From Jiangella endophytica (GTDB lineage: Bacteria; Actinomycetota; Actinomycetes; Jiangellales; Jiangellaceae): a stretch of DNA of 64,000 nt. Position 1 is the first letter of the stretch; the number at the start of each line of letters is the position of its first letter. The notes beneath the pieces were generated by a model, which was not told the DNA's origin, ran no database searches, and was given only the letters and a program-made list of their open reading frames with translations. The stretch lies in assembly GCF_003427025.1 (NCBI RefSeq), contig NZ_QVAI01000020.1, positions 62,001-126,000 on the forward strand, read 5' to 3'. Below, piece after piece: positions 35,656 to 44,164 of this stretch. Position numbers and translations under genes: made by a program.

Positions 35656-37755
35656 TCAGTCGCGGTCGAGGACGATGAGCTCGCTGGCGTAGTCGCCGGT
35701 GAGGGCGACCCGCAGGCCGTGGTGGTGGAGCAGCGCGCCGCTGTAGCGCGTCCCGGTCGCGGCGTCGACGTACGCCGCCGCCGGGTCGAGGCCGCGCAGC
35801 CGCAGCAGCACCGTGCGCCGCAGCCGCCGCACCGACGGCGCGAACGCGAACACGGCGACCTGGTCGCCGGACGCGGACAGGTAGCCGATCGCCGTCACGT
35901 CGTCCGGTGCGCCGGTCAGCCGCCGCATCGTGCCGTACTGCACGGTCGCGCGGATCCGCCGGTACTGGGCGACGTACTCCGCGGCCTCGCCCAGCGCGGC
36001 GTCGGTCCACGTCGCCAGGTCGCCGCCGATGCCCAGCAGCCCGGTCATCGCCGAGTGGAACCGGAAGCGCAGCGGGATCTCCCGCTTGGTGAGGTACGTC
36101 GGGGAGTCGGTGACCCAGGCCATCATCGTGTGCGGCGAGTGGGCGTACGCGTAGCCGTTTTGGATCGCCAGCCGCTCCAGCGCGTCGGTGTTGTCGCTGG
36201 GCCAGACCCACTCGGCGCGCGACAGCACGCCGAGGTCGGCCCGGCCGCCGCCCGACGCGCAGCTCTCGATCCAGACGTCGGGGTGCAGCGCCCGCACACG
36301 GTCGAGCACCTCGTAGAACCCCTCCACGTGGCCGAGCCAGACCGAGCCGTCGCCGTCGCCGTCGGACACCTCCGTGAGCGGCCGGTTGAGGTCCCACTTC
36401 AGCGCGTCGATCGGCGCCGACGACAGCAGTGCGTCCAGCGTCTCGACGAGGTGTGCGCGGACGTCGGCGCGGCTCAGCGCCAGCAGGTGGGTCTGCCGGG
36501 CGAGCGTGCGTGGCCGCGACGGCCACTGGTAGATCCAGTCCGGGTGGGCACGGAACAGGTCGCTGTCCGGGCTGACCGCCTCCGGCTCGACCCACACGCC
36601 GAACCGCATGCCCAGCCCGTGCACCTCGTCGGCCAGCGGCTTCAGGCCGTCGGGGAAGGCCGCGCGGTCCGGCGTCCAGTCGCCGATGCCGGCGCTCTCG
36701 TCGTCGCGCCCGGCGAACCAGCCGTCGTCGACGACGAACAGCTCCGCGCCCAGCGCGGCGGCGCGACGGGCCAGCTCGACCTGCGACTCCGGCCGGACGT
36801 CGAAGAACGTGGCCTCCCAGCTGTTGTAGAGCACCGGCCGGACGACGCCCGGGCGCGGCACGACGTGCCGGCGCTCGTAGGCGTGCCAGCGGTCGGTGAG
36901 CTCGTCGTGGCCGGCGCCCGCGTAGACACCCACGGTGACCGGCGTGTCCCACGACGATCCCGGCGCCAGCGGGTGCCGCAGGTCGAAGTCGTTGACGCCG
37001 GCGGTGACGTGCAGCCGGCCGTCTGCGGCCAGTTCGGCGGCCAGTCGCCAGGACCCGCTCCACGCGAGCGCGACGCTCCACACCGAGCCCGCCTCGTCGT
37101 TCGTCCGCGCGTCGTCGCCGGCGTCCAGCGCCAGCCAGGGCTGCGCGGCGTGCCCGGGGATGCCGCGGCGTGACTCCAGCACCAGCCGGCCCGGGCCGAG
37201 CGGCCGGCGGGTCACCTGGGTCTCGGCGGCGTACGCCCCGGCCAGCCAGGTCGCGACCCAGCGCGGCTGCCACGGCAGCGGCCAGCTCGCGGAGTAGGCC
37301 CGGTCCAGCACCACCGCCGCGTCGCCGTCGTTCACCAGCGTCGTCCAGCGCTCCAGCGCCCCGCCGCGGACCCGGTAGTGCAGGTCGGCGGCGAACGGGT
37401 AGTGCCGGTCGGCCAGCCGGATGGTCAGCTCGTCGTCGCTCACGGCGGACGACTCGACCGCGAGGTCGAGCGCGCGGACGCCGTCGGCGAACTCGACCTT
37501 GAGCGCGGACTCGTCCAGCCGCCGGCCGCCGTGCGCGACCAGCTCCTCGGTGTGCGCCCGCGGGCTGGACCACGTGTTGGAGCCGAACTCGCGCGGGTCG
37601 TCGGTCAGCAGCGTGGCGACGTCGTCCGGCGCGATCGGGCCGCCCCAGTGCAGGTGCCGCAGGTCGCCCTCGGGCGTGACGGCGAGCGCGTAGGCGAACC
37701 CGTCCCCACGCAGCAGGAAGGCGTCGTGACGAGTGAGGTGCTCGACTGCTGGCAC
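35656..37755 (-). CDS. GH36 alpha-galactosidase
   Basis: A 699-residue cytoplasmic glycoside hydrolase that removes terminal alpha-galactosyl residues. It has an N-terminal beta-supersandwich (to about 290), a TIM barrel with nucleophile Asp455 in LKWDLNRP and acid/base Asp521 in PSDNTD, and a C-terminal beta domain. The 66-residue spacing between catalytic acids matches family 36, and VVDDGWF and WVEPEAVSPDSDL are further signatures. The GTG at 37755 has no ribosome site but lies 6 bases after a TACGCT -10-like box, so the message is probably leaderless. First gene of a four-gene operon (with PIG-L, D-threonine-aldolase-like and six-hairpin genes), with an operator just upstream. Confidence 0.93.
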   Translation of the reverse strand: MPAVEHLTRHDAFLLRGDGFAYALAVTPEGDLRHLHWGGPIAPDDVATLLTDDPREFGSNTWSSPRAHTEELVAHGGRRLDESALKVEFADGVRALDLAVESSAVSDDELTIRLADRHYPFAADLHYRVRGGALERWTTLVNDGDAAVVLDRAYSASWPLPWQPRWVATWLAGAYAAETQVTRRPLGPGRLVLESRRGIPGHAAQPWLALDAGDDARTNDEAGSVWSVALAWSGSWRLAAELAADGRLHVTAGVNDFDLRHPLAPGSSWDTPVTVGVYAGAGHDELTDRWHAYERRHVVPRPGVVRPVLYNSWEATFFDVRPESQVELARRAAALGAELFVVDDGWFAGRDDESAGIGDWTPDRAAFPDGLKPLADEVHGLGMRFGVWVEPEAVSPDSDLFRAHPDWIYQWPSRPRTLARQTHLLALSRADVRAHLVETLDALLSSAPIDALKWDLNRPLTEVSDGDGDGSVWLGHVEGFYEVLDRVRALHPDVWIESCASGGGRADLGVLSRAEWVWPSDNTDALERLAIQNGYAYAHSPHTMMAWVTDSPTYLTKREIPLRFRFHSAMTGLLGIGGDLATWTDAALGEAAEYVAQYRRIRATVQYGTMRRLTGAPDDVTAIGYLSASGDQVAVFAFAPSVRRLRRTVLLRLRGLDPAAAYVDAATGTRYSGALLHHHGLRVALTGDYASELIVLDRD

Positions 37756-37761
37756 GGTCGA

Positions 37762-37792
37762 AGCGTAGGCATGGCAAGACGTTCCATGTCAA
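37762..37792 (-). promoter_or_regulatory. promoter and operator of the alpha-galactosidase operon
   Basis: On the minus strand TTGACA (37792-37787) is directly followed by the 15-base operator TGGAACGTCTTGCCA (37786-37772), and 19 bases after the -35 lies TACGCT (37767-37762). The initiation point would coincide with the GTG start. The operator half-site TGGAACG recurs at four other places in the island, two of them facing away from this spacer region or its mirror. Confidence 0.65.
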
Positions 37793-37827
37793 CGTCTCGG
37801 CCGGGCGCGGCGACGCCGGCGGGCCCG

Positions 37828-37848
37828 TTGACATGGAACGACGTTGTC
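37828..37848 (+). promoter_or_regulatory. promoter and operator of the ceramidase-like/SDR pair
   Basis: TTGACA (37828-37833) is followed at once by TGGAACGACGTTGTC (37834-37848), the same element in the opposite direction to the alpha-galactosidase operator. The two operators lie 47 bases apart in one divergent promoter region. No clear -10 was seen; GAAGGT is at the 17-base distance. Confidence 0.6.
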
Positions 37849-37892
37849 ACGAAGGTTCTAGCGCGCGCCGCGTCCTGGACACGGGAGGTCCC

Positions 37893-39284
37893 ATGACAGC
37901 CGAGCCGGTCGAGATCGGGACGCGGCTGCCGGCCGCGGCGTTCACCGGCCTGGCGGCAGTGGCCCGGCGCGACGTCACGCCGCCGCCGGGCATCCGCGCC
38001 CGCAACTGGGGCCCGGCGGTCACCGACGTCGCCGCCGGCGTGCACCGGCCGCTGACCCTGACGGCGCTGGCGCTCGCGTCCGGCCGGGAGGCACCGCTGG
38101 TCCTGATCGCGATCGACGGCACGTGGTGGCGGCGGGTCGTGGACGAGCGTCGCGTGCGAGCGGCGGTGCTCGACGGGCTGGCGCTGCCCGAGGACCGGCT
38201 GCTGGTCGCACTGTCGCACACCCACGCCGGCCCGGTGCTGTGCGCCGACGACGACGGCCTCGATGGTGGCGCGCTGGTGCCCGCCTACCTGGACCGGCTC
38301 GCCGCGGCCGCGGTGGACGCCGGGCGGGAGGCCGTGGCGGGACTGGAACCCGCGGTCCTGGAGTGGGCGGCGGGTCGCTGCTCCCTGGCCGCCGACCGCG
38401 AGCTGGACCTCGCAGGGACGGCCGTGGTCGGCGCCAACCCCGCGGCGACCGCCGACGACACCGTGCTCGCCGGGCGGCTGACGGCGGTCCCCGGCGGCCG
38501 CGTGCTCGGCACCGTCGTCAACTACGCGTGCCACCCCACCACGCTGGCCTGGCAGAACCGGCTGATCTCGCCCGACTACGTGGGCGCGATGCGCGAGACG
38601 GTCGAGACCGCGACGGGCGCGCCGTGCCTGTTCCTGCAGGGCGCCTCCGGCGAGCTGGCGCCGGCCGAGCAGTACACGGGCGACGTCGCCGTGGCCGACC
38701 GGCACGGCGCCGCCCTCGGGCACGCCGTGCTCAGCGCGCTGGCCGGGCTGCCGCCGGCGGGGACGGCGCTGACGCTGACCGAGGTGGTGGAGTCCGGCGC
38801 GCCGCTGGCGGTGTGGCGGCCGCGGCCGTCGGCGTCCTCACCGGCGCTGGCCGCGCACGTGTCGGCGGCCGAGCTGCCCGTGCGGCCGCTGTCCACCCTG
38901 GCCGAACTGGAGCACGAGTGGGCCGGCATCGACCCGCGCAGCCGCGACGAGCGGCTGCGTCGTGCCCGGCAGCTGCGCGAGGGCTACCTGGACGGCGGCG
39001 CCACGGTCGCGCATCCCGTGTGGGCGTGGCGACTCGGCGACGCACTGCTGGTGGCGCACCCGGGTGAGGCGTACTCGCGGCTCCAGCGCGACCTGCGGGC
39101 GCGGTTCCCGGGCCGCCCGGTGCTCGTGCTCAACCTCACGAACGGGCCGGGCTTCGTGTACCTGCCCACCCGGGAGGCCTATCGGCGCGGCGCCTACCAG
39201 GCCTGGCAGACGCCGCTGGCGGCCGGCGCGCTGGACCTGCTGACGTCGCACGCCGGCTCGGTGCTGGCGGAGTTGCTGTCATGA
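37893..39284 (+). CDS. neutral/alkaline ceramidase-like protein, short and without signal peptide
   Basis: A 463-residue protein with the zinc-amidase core of the neutral ceramidase family: RDVTPPPG at the start, SHTHAGP (two zinc His) and NYACHPTTL (third His), followed by FLQGASGELAP. Secreted bacterial neutral ceramidases are usually over 600 residues with a signal peptide and C-terminal Ig-like domain; both are missing here. It is therefore probably an intracellular hydrolase of a different amide or lactone. GGGAGG lies 4-9 bases before the ATG. Its stop overlaps the SDR start (ATGA), and it shares the operator-bearing promoter with the alpha-galactosidase operon. Confidence 0.75.
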   Translation: MTAEPVEIGTRLPAAAFTGLAAVARRDVTPPPGIRARNWGPAVTDVAAGVHRPLTLTALALASGREAPLVLIAIDGTWWRRVVDERRVRAAVLDGLALPEDRLLVALSHTHAGPVLCADDDGLDGGALVPAYLDRLAAAAVDAGREAVAGLEPAVLEWAAGRCSLAADRELDLAGTAVVGANPAATADDTVLAGRLTAVPGGRVLGTVVNYACHPTTLAWQNRLISPDYVGAMRETVETATGAPCLFLQGASGELAPAEQYTGDVAVADRHGAALGHAVLSALAGLPPAGTALTLTEVVESGAPLAVWRPRPSASSPALAAHVSAAELPVRPLSTLAELEHEWAGIDPRSRDERLRRARQLREGYLDGGATVAHPVWAWRLGDALLVAHPGEAYSRLQRDLRARFPGRPVLVLNLTNGPGFVYLPTREAYRRGAYQAWQTPLAAGALDLLTSHAGSVLAELLS

Positions 39285-40012
39285 CGAGCAGCGTCGTCGT
39301 CACCGGATCGGGCCAGGGGATCGGCCTCGCCGTCGCGGAGCGACTGGCCGCCGGCGGCTGGGTCGTCGTCGGCATCGAGCGCGACCGATCCCTCGGCACC
39401 GGTCCCTGCGCCGCCGTCGTCACCGGCGACACCGCCGACCACGCGACTCACGTCGAGGCCGCGCGGCGGGCCCGTGAGCTGGCGCCGCTGGGCGGCTGGG
39501 TCAACAACGCCGGTATCACCAGGCTCACGCCGCTGGACGCGCTCGACCGGGACGTCGTCCGCACCGTCGTCGAGGTCAACGGGCTCGGCTACGTCTGGGG
39601 CTGCGCGGCGGCCGTCGAGTCGTTCATCGCGCAGGGCGGCCCGGGCGCGATCGTCAACGTCAGCTCGATCCACGGCCGTGCCAGTCATCCGCATCACGCG
39701 GCCTACGAGTTCACGAAGGGCGGCGTGGACGCCCTGACCCGCAGCGTCGCCGTCAGCCACGGCCCGGCCGGTATCCGCGCCAACGCCGTGGCGCCCGGCG
39801 GCGTGCGCACGCCGCACCTGCGGGCGCACCTCGAGTCCTCCGCCGACCCCGAGGCGACCGAGCGCGGGCTGGCCGAAGGGCCGCCGCTGGGCCGCATCGC
39901 CGAGCCGCACGAGGTGGCGGCGGTGGTGGCGTTCCTGCTGTCCGACGACGCCGCGTACGTCACCGGCCAGTCGCTCGCCGTCGACGGCGGGTGGACCGCC
40001 GCGTTCGGCTGA
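39281..40012 (+). CDS. short-chain dehydrogenase/reductase
   Basis: A 243-residue classical SDR. NAD(P)-binding TGSGQGIG (8-15), NNAG at 75-78, catalytic Ser129 region and Tyr142-x-x-x-Lys146, and the C-terminal GQSLAVDGGW tail are all in place. It is coupled to the ceramidase-like gene by an ATGA overlap. Given an L-rhamnonate-dehydratase pathway 7 kb away and an FAH-type hydrolase at 55.4 kb, it could be the 2-keto-3-deoxy-acid 4-dehydrogenase of that route. Proximity to other oxidations (alcohol from the ceramidase-like product) is an equally good alternative. Confidence 0.9.
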   Translation: MTSSVVVTGSGQGIGLAVAERLAAGGWVVVGIERDRSLGTGPCAAVVTGDTADHATHVEAARRARELAPLGGWVNNAGITRLTPLDALDRDVVRTVVEVNGLGYVWGCAAAVESFIAQGGPGAIVNVSSIHGRASHPHHAAYEFTKGGVDALTRSVAVSHGPAGIRANAVAPGGVRTPHLRAHLESSADPEATERGLAEGPPLGRIAEPHEVAAVVAFLLSDDAAYVTGQSLAVDGGWTAAFG

Positions 40013-40024
40013 CCGGGTGCGCTG

Positions 40025-40798
40025 TCACACGTCCAGGACGAAGCGGGCCGCGGGGGAGAGCCGGTCGTAGACGGCCTTGCGGACGTGGGCGGCCTGGTCG
40101 GTCTGCTGCGGCTCGTCGCGACGGCAGTAGGACATGGTGAGGCCGCGCCGCGGGACGTCCGTGCGGTTGAGGGTGCCGCCGTGCCACAGATGAGCGTTGA
40201 AGACGACCACGGTGCCCGCCTCACCCAGCAGCAGCCGTTCGTCCGGGTGCGCCGCGGTGGGGTCGGTGAGCTCGTCGGCGGGGGCGCGATTCCAGCGGTG
40301 CGATCCGGGGACCACCCGGGTCGCGCCGTTGTCGGGAGTGAAGTCGTCGAGCAGCCACATCGAGTTGCACAGGTGGTAGTCGCCCCCGGCGACCGGGCGA
40401 CCCCAGTCGGAGTGCAGGTGCTGGTGGCCCTCGCCGGGCAGCGCGGCGCGGAAGTTCAGCGAGTTGACCCGCAGGTCGCCGACGACGTGGTGCCCGGCGG
40501 CCAGCACGGCCGGCTCGGTGAAGACGGACTCGAACGACTCGCCCTTGTTGATCAGGTCGGCCAGCATGGCGGCACCGGTCTGCCGGCCCACCTCGTGCCC
40601 GGCCGCGGGGCCCTCGGCCCGCTGCAGTTCCTCGACCCGCGCGCGCAGCGCCTCGAGCCGGTCGCCGGCGAACAGGCCCGGCAGCACGAGGAAGCCGTCG
40701 GCGTCGAGGCGAGCGCGTTGCTCGTCGGTCAGGGCGTCCGGAGTCGCGCCGAGGTCGGACAGCGCGGACTCCAGGGTCGGGGCGGTGGTCGCGGTCAT
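40025..40798 (-). CDS. PhyH-family Fe(II)/2-oxoglutarate dioxygenase
   Basis: A 257-residue dioxygenase. Iron ligands His129-x-Asp131 (HSDWG) and His206 (HLWHGG) and a 2-oxoglutarate arginine around Arg217-218 are present, together with the NGATRVVPGSHRW loop typical of the family. It differs clearly from the PhyH protein at 17482-18291. AGGAG lies 5 bases before the ATG. It is divergent from the AraC regulator across 191 bases; the promoter region contains a pair of 21-bp-spaced direct repeats oriented toward this gene. Substrate unknown. Confidence 0.87.
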   Translation of the reverse strand: MTATTAPTLESALSDLGATPDALTDEQRARLDADGFLVLPGLFAGDRLEALRARVEELQRAEGPAAGHEVGRQTGAAMLADLINKGESFESVFTEPAVLAAGHHVVGDLRVNSLNFRAALPGEGHQHLHSDWGRPVAGGDYHLCNSMWLLDDFTPDNGATRVVPGSHRWNRAPADELTDPTAAHPDERLLLGEAGTVVVFNAHLWHGGTLNRTDVPRRGLTMSYCRRDEPQQTDQAAHVRKAVYDRLSPAARFVLDV

Positions 40799-40862
40799 AC
40801 GGACTCCTGCGATCGGTGGCTCGTGGCTGCCCTCCATCGGACACCTCTGCCGGATCGGGCGG

Positions 40863-40892
40863 CAATGCAGCGGCCGTGACGAGCTTTGCACG
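40863..40892 (-). promoter_or_regulatory. AraC-type operator upstream of the PhyH gene
   Basis: On the minus strand CGTGCAAAG (40892-40884) and TGCATTG (40869-40863) have their TGCA cores exactly 21 bases apart, the classical arrangement for adjacent AraC-family half-sites on one DNA face. The same two half-sites in the same order occur upstream of the propeller gene at 41896. Confidence 0.6.
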
Positions 40893-40989
40893 CAGCGCCG
40901 ACGGCGGCCTCGTCGTCGTTCGCCCGGCAACGGCCGGAGCCGGGCGCCGTTCCGTTCGGCCGCCGATGCCGGTAGCATCCGGCGGCACC

Positions 40990-41826
40990 ATGAACACCGC
41001 ACCGGTGGACCAGTTCGCGGGCTCCGCGTTGACCAGGGCAGAAGCGGCGGCGAGGCTGTGGCCGAGCCCGCCGCGGCCGATGTTCGTGTCCGCCGGCGCC
41101 TACGCCGCGCCGCGGCTGCGCCACGCCGCACCACACCGGTACGCGGTCTGGAAGCTGGCGTACTACCGGTCCGGGAGTATCGATGCACTGGTCGACTGCG
41201 TGACCCACCCGGTGACCGCCGGGTCGGTGCTCGTCGTCCCGCCGCACGCCGACCACGCCGAGGTCGCGCACACGGCGTACTCGAACTACTTCGTGCTGGT
41301 GAACGCGCGGCCGGACCAGCCGTGGCCGAGGCTCACCGCCGACGACGGCGAGCAGCGTCTCGGGGCGATCGTCGCGGCGCTGGTCCGGGAGAAGGCCGAT
41401 CCGGACGAACACGCCGGCGCCATGGTCGACGCGCTCGTTCGGCAGGTCGACATCCTGCTGCGCCGCGACCTCTCCCGGCGGCACGACTCCGTGCCGCGGG
41501 CCGTCGTGAACGCCGTCGAGCAGCTGATGGGGGAGCGCTACGCCGAGCACCTGAGCATCGACGCGCTGGCCCGCGAGGTCGGCGTCTCAGGCTCGACGCT
41601 GCGGGCCTACTTCGCCGCGGAACTGGGCGCCTCGCCGCAACGCCGGCTGCTCGACATCCGGCTCCGGCACGCCGTGTCGCTGCTGCAGACGTCCGACCTG
41701 ACCCTCGCCTCCGTCGCCGAACGCTGCGGCTACCACTCCGCCAGCCACCTGAGCCGCCACGTCAAGGCCACGCTGAACGCCACCCCCGGCGAGGTGCGCC
41801 GCCGCGGCCGTCCGTCCATCGCCTAG
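40990..41826 (+). CDS. AraC-family transcriptional regulator
   Basis: A 278-residue regulator. It has an N-terminal cupin-like sensor (residues about 30-130, ending VPPHADHAEVAHTAYSNYF) and two C-terminal helix-turn-helices (LSIDALAREVGVSGSTLRAYF and LTLASVAERCGYHSASHLSRH, given in parts). The ATG at 40990 starts after the AT-poor leader. It lies between the divergent PhyH gene and the downstream propeller gene. Both carry the same direct-repeat operator, so it very probably controls both. Ligand unknown; a sugar or sugar acid is likely from context. Confidence 0.88.
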   Translation: MNTAPVDQFAGSALTRAEAAARLWPSPPRPMFVSAGAYAAPRLRHAAPHRYAVWKLAYYRSGSIDALVDCVTHPVTAGSVLVVPPHADHAEVAHTAYSNYFVLVNARPDQPWPRLTADDGEQRLGAIVAALVREKADPDEHAGAMVDALVRQVDILLRRDLSRRHDSVPRAVVNAVEQLMGERYAEHLSIDALAREVGVSGSTLRAYFAAELGASPQRRLLDIRLRHAVSLLQTSDLTLASVAERCGYHSASHLSRHVKATLNATPGEVRRRGRPSIA

Positions 41827-41832
41827 GCGGAC

Positions 41833-41862
41833 CGTGCAACGCCGCCGGTGTGCCGTGCATTG
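41833..41862 (+). promoter_or_regulatory. AraC-type operator upstream of the first propeller gene
   Basis: CGTGCAACG (41833-41841) and CGTGCATTG (41854-41862) are direct repeats with TGCA cores 21 bases apart, ending 33 bases before the ATG at 41896. They match, in order and spacing, the element before the PhyH gene on the other side of the AraC gene. Confidence 0.62.
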
Positions 41863-41895
41863 AGCCCGCGGCGCGGCTGCGCTGTGCTGACGACC

Positions 41896-44142
41896 ATGCC
41901 GACGACGCCGCGGAAACTGCTGCCGTACGTGTCCACTGCAATGGCGGCGTACGTGGCCGCCTCGGTGATCGCGCATCCGGAGCCGGCGCCGGTCGTCCCG
42001 GAGCCGGCGCCGGCCGCCGCACTCGCGCCGTCCGGCGACGGCGCCGATCCGACGGAGCCGGCCACCGCACTCGGCCCGACGTGGGGGATGGTCGGGTACG
42101 CGCCCGGCCACATCGCCGCCGTGCCGCAGCCGTTCGGCTACGACACCGTCGTCGACGGCGAGACGACGAAGCGCATCTTCCTGAGCTTCGGGGCCCAGCC
42201 GGACGTGTCGACCGCGGCGTCGGTCTTCTACACCGCGACCTCCGACGACGCCGGCCAGCGCTTCCTGACGTCGGAGCAGACACCGTGGACCGCGCTGAAC
42301 ATGGTCCGCCTCGACGACGGGTCGTTCCTGTCGGTCGAGTTCATCCCGGACTGGATCGACTCCACCCACGTGACGATCCGCACCTGGCGCTCCACCGACC
42401 AGGGCGAGACGTGGACCCTGACGCAGGGCGCGTACACGGCGCCGGAGCCGATGGGCTTCCTGCGGGTATGGCGCGGGCCGATCCTGCTGTCCGACGGGAC
42501 GGTGATCGTGCCGGCCTACACCGAGTACACGGGCGACACCCGCAACGCCAGCCTGATCCTGCAGACCGGCGACCTCGGCGCGACGTGGACGCTGCGATCG
42601 ACGATCGTGCCGCCCACCACCGATCTCGGGACCAACGAGGTCGGCCTCTCCTACACCACCGACGGCCGGCTGACCGCCGTCCTGCGCCCCGACACCGCGC
42701 AGCCGTACCACCTGCGCCAGGCGTTCTCCGACGACGACGGGCTGACGTGGTCGGCGCCGCGGGTGGTGACCGGCCCGAACGGCCCGGTCGGCAGCGTCAG
42801 CCCGGTGCTGACGCTGCAGCCGAACGGCATGCTGCTGCTCAGCTACGGCCGCCCGGACAACAACCTGCTGGTCAGCACGGACGGCACGGGTACCGAGTGG
42901 ACCCAACACACGTTCGTGTTCGGCAACGCGCCCGCCACCGGCGGACCCGCGCGGGACATGGGCTCCAGCGGCAACACCGGCCTGACGACCGTCGAGGCGA
43001 ACCGGTCGATCGTCTTCTACGACCGCTGCCACAGCAACAACCTCTGCAAGCCGTACAACGAGCAGTACAGCATCTGGGGCGCCTACGTCGACGCCGTCAC
43101 ACCCGGCGCCGGGAAGATCGACGTCGCGACGAAGCTCCGCACCGGCAGCGCCACCATCAGCGGCGACGTCGTCCCCGCCGACCCGGTCTTCCCGGAGACC
43201 CGGCTCGAGGGCGCCGTCGACGGCAGCTCCGAGCGGCACGCCGCCGCGGTGCTGCGCGCGGCCGGCGGCGGCCCGCCGTCGCTGGTCCTGACGCTGGACC
43301 GCCCGTACCTGCTGAACCGCATCGGCCTGATGCTCGGCGGCGACCGGCCGTCCAGCGCGAGTATCCAGCTGTCGGAGGACGGACGGCGCTGGAGCGAGCC
43401 GGTCGTGCGGGCCACCCGGACCCGCGACCACGCCCTGCGCTACACCGACATCGAGCCGCAGCGGGCCCGGTACGTGCGGGTCACCGGCGTGGCCGGCACC
43501 GACACCCCGGTCACCGAGCTGGAGCTCTACGCCGCCGACGTCGACACGTTCGAGAACGACCCGGTGTTCGGCGTCCCACGCGGCTGGACCGACGCGCTCA
43601 ACGTCACGACCACCGACGTCGACCTCGGCGGCTTCGAGAGCCGGCGGTCCCTGCGGCTGTTCGACAACTACACCGACCAGGTCGCGAAGATCACCCGGCC
43701 GGCGCCGGACCGGGACCGCCAGGTGGCGACGTTCGCGCTGGGCAGCTCCGAGTGGAACTACCGCGGCCAGTTCGTCTTCGACGTCGTGGGCCGCTCCGGC
43801 GGCAGCAGCACCGTCCGCTGGCACTTCCTGCTCACGCCCGGTGCCTACCCGCAACCCGGCGCGGGCGGGACACCGGCGAAGCCGACGCTGCAGGCGTGGA
43901 ACGGCTCGCGCTGGCTGCCCGTCGGCACGCTGGACGAGCCGATCCACCCGCACACGTGGCGCACCGTCACCGTCGACGCGACGCTGAACAGCGCCACCGT
44001 CACGATCGGCGGCCAGACGTTCACCACCGCGACGACATACCAGGCGGCCACGGCCCTCGCCGGCATGTCGTTCACCTCCGCCGGCACCGGCGTCACCAAC
44101 ACCACCTGGTTCCTCGACGACGTCCGCATCAGCGGCAGCTGA
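41896..44142 (+). CDS. exported Asp-box beta-propeller (sialidase-like) with discoidin and lectin-like domains
   Basis: A 748-residue protein. After a weak signal-like segment (YVSTAMAAYVAASVIA) and a Pro/Ala linker, residues about 60-410 form a sialidase-like propeller with Asp-box repeats such as STDQGETWT and SDDDGLTWS. Residues about 430-550 resemble an F5/8 type C (discoidin) domain ending in VRVTGVAGTDTPVTELELYA. The last 190 residues form a concanavalin-like jelly roll (WYLDDVRI-type end). The FRIP motif of true sialidases is not seen, so another glycosidic or lyase activity is possible. It is the AraC gene's downstream neighbour, and is followed by genes of a 6-deoxy-sugar acid route. 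Confidence 0.75.
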   Translation: MPTTPRKLLPYVSTAMAAYVAASVIAHPEPAPVVPEPAPAAALAPSGDGADPTEPATALGPTWGMVGYAPGHIAAVPQPFGYDTVVDGETTKRIFLSFGAQPDVSTAASVFYTATSDDAGQRFLTSEQTPWTALNMVRLDDGSFLSVEFIPDWIDSTHVTIRTWRSTDQGETWTLTQGAYTAPEPMGFLRVWRGPILLSDGTVIVPAYTEYTGDTRNASLILQTGDLGATWTLRSTIVPPTTDLGTNEVGLSYTTDGRLTAVLRPDTAQPYHLRQAFSDDDGLTWSAPRVVTGPNGPVGSVSPVLTLQPNGMLLLSYGRPDNNLLVSTDGTGTEWTQHTFVFGNAPATGGPARDMGSSGNTGLTTVEANRSIVFYDRCHSNNLCKPYNEQYSIWGAYVDAVTPGAGKIDVATKLRTGSATISGDVVPADPVFPETRLEGAVDGSSERHAAAVLRAAGGGPPSLVLTLDRPYLLNRIGLMLGGDRPSSASIQLSEDGRRWSEPVVRATRTRDHALRYTDIEPQRARYVRVTGVAGTDTPVTELELYAADVDTFENDPVFGVPRGWTDALNVTTTDVDLGGFESRRSLRLFDNYTDQVAKITRPAPDRDRQVATFALGSSEWNYRGQFVFDVVGRSGGSSTVRWHFLLTPGAYPQPGAGGTPAKPTLQAWNGSRWLPVGTLDEPIHPHTWRTVTVDATLNSATVTIGGQTFTTATTYQAATALAGMSFTSAGTGVTNTTWFLDDVRISGS

Positions 44143-44164
44143 CCACCGACCCGAAGGAGTTCGC

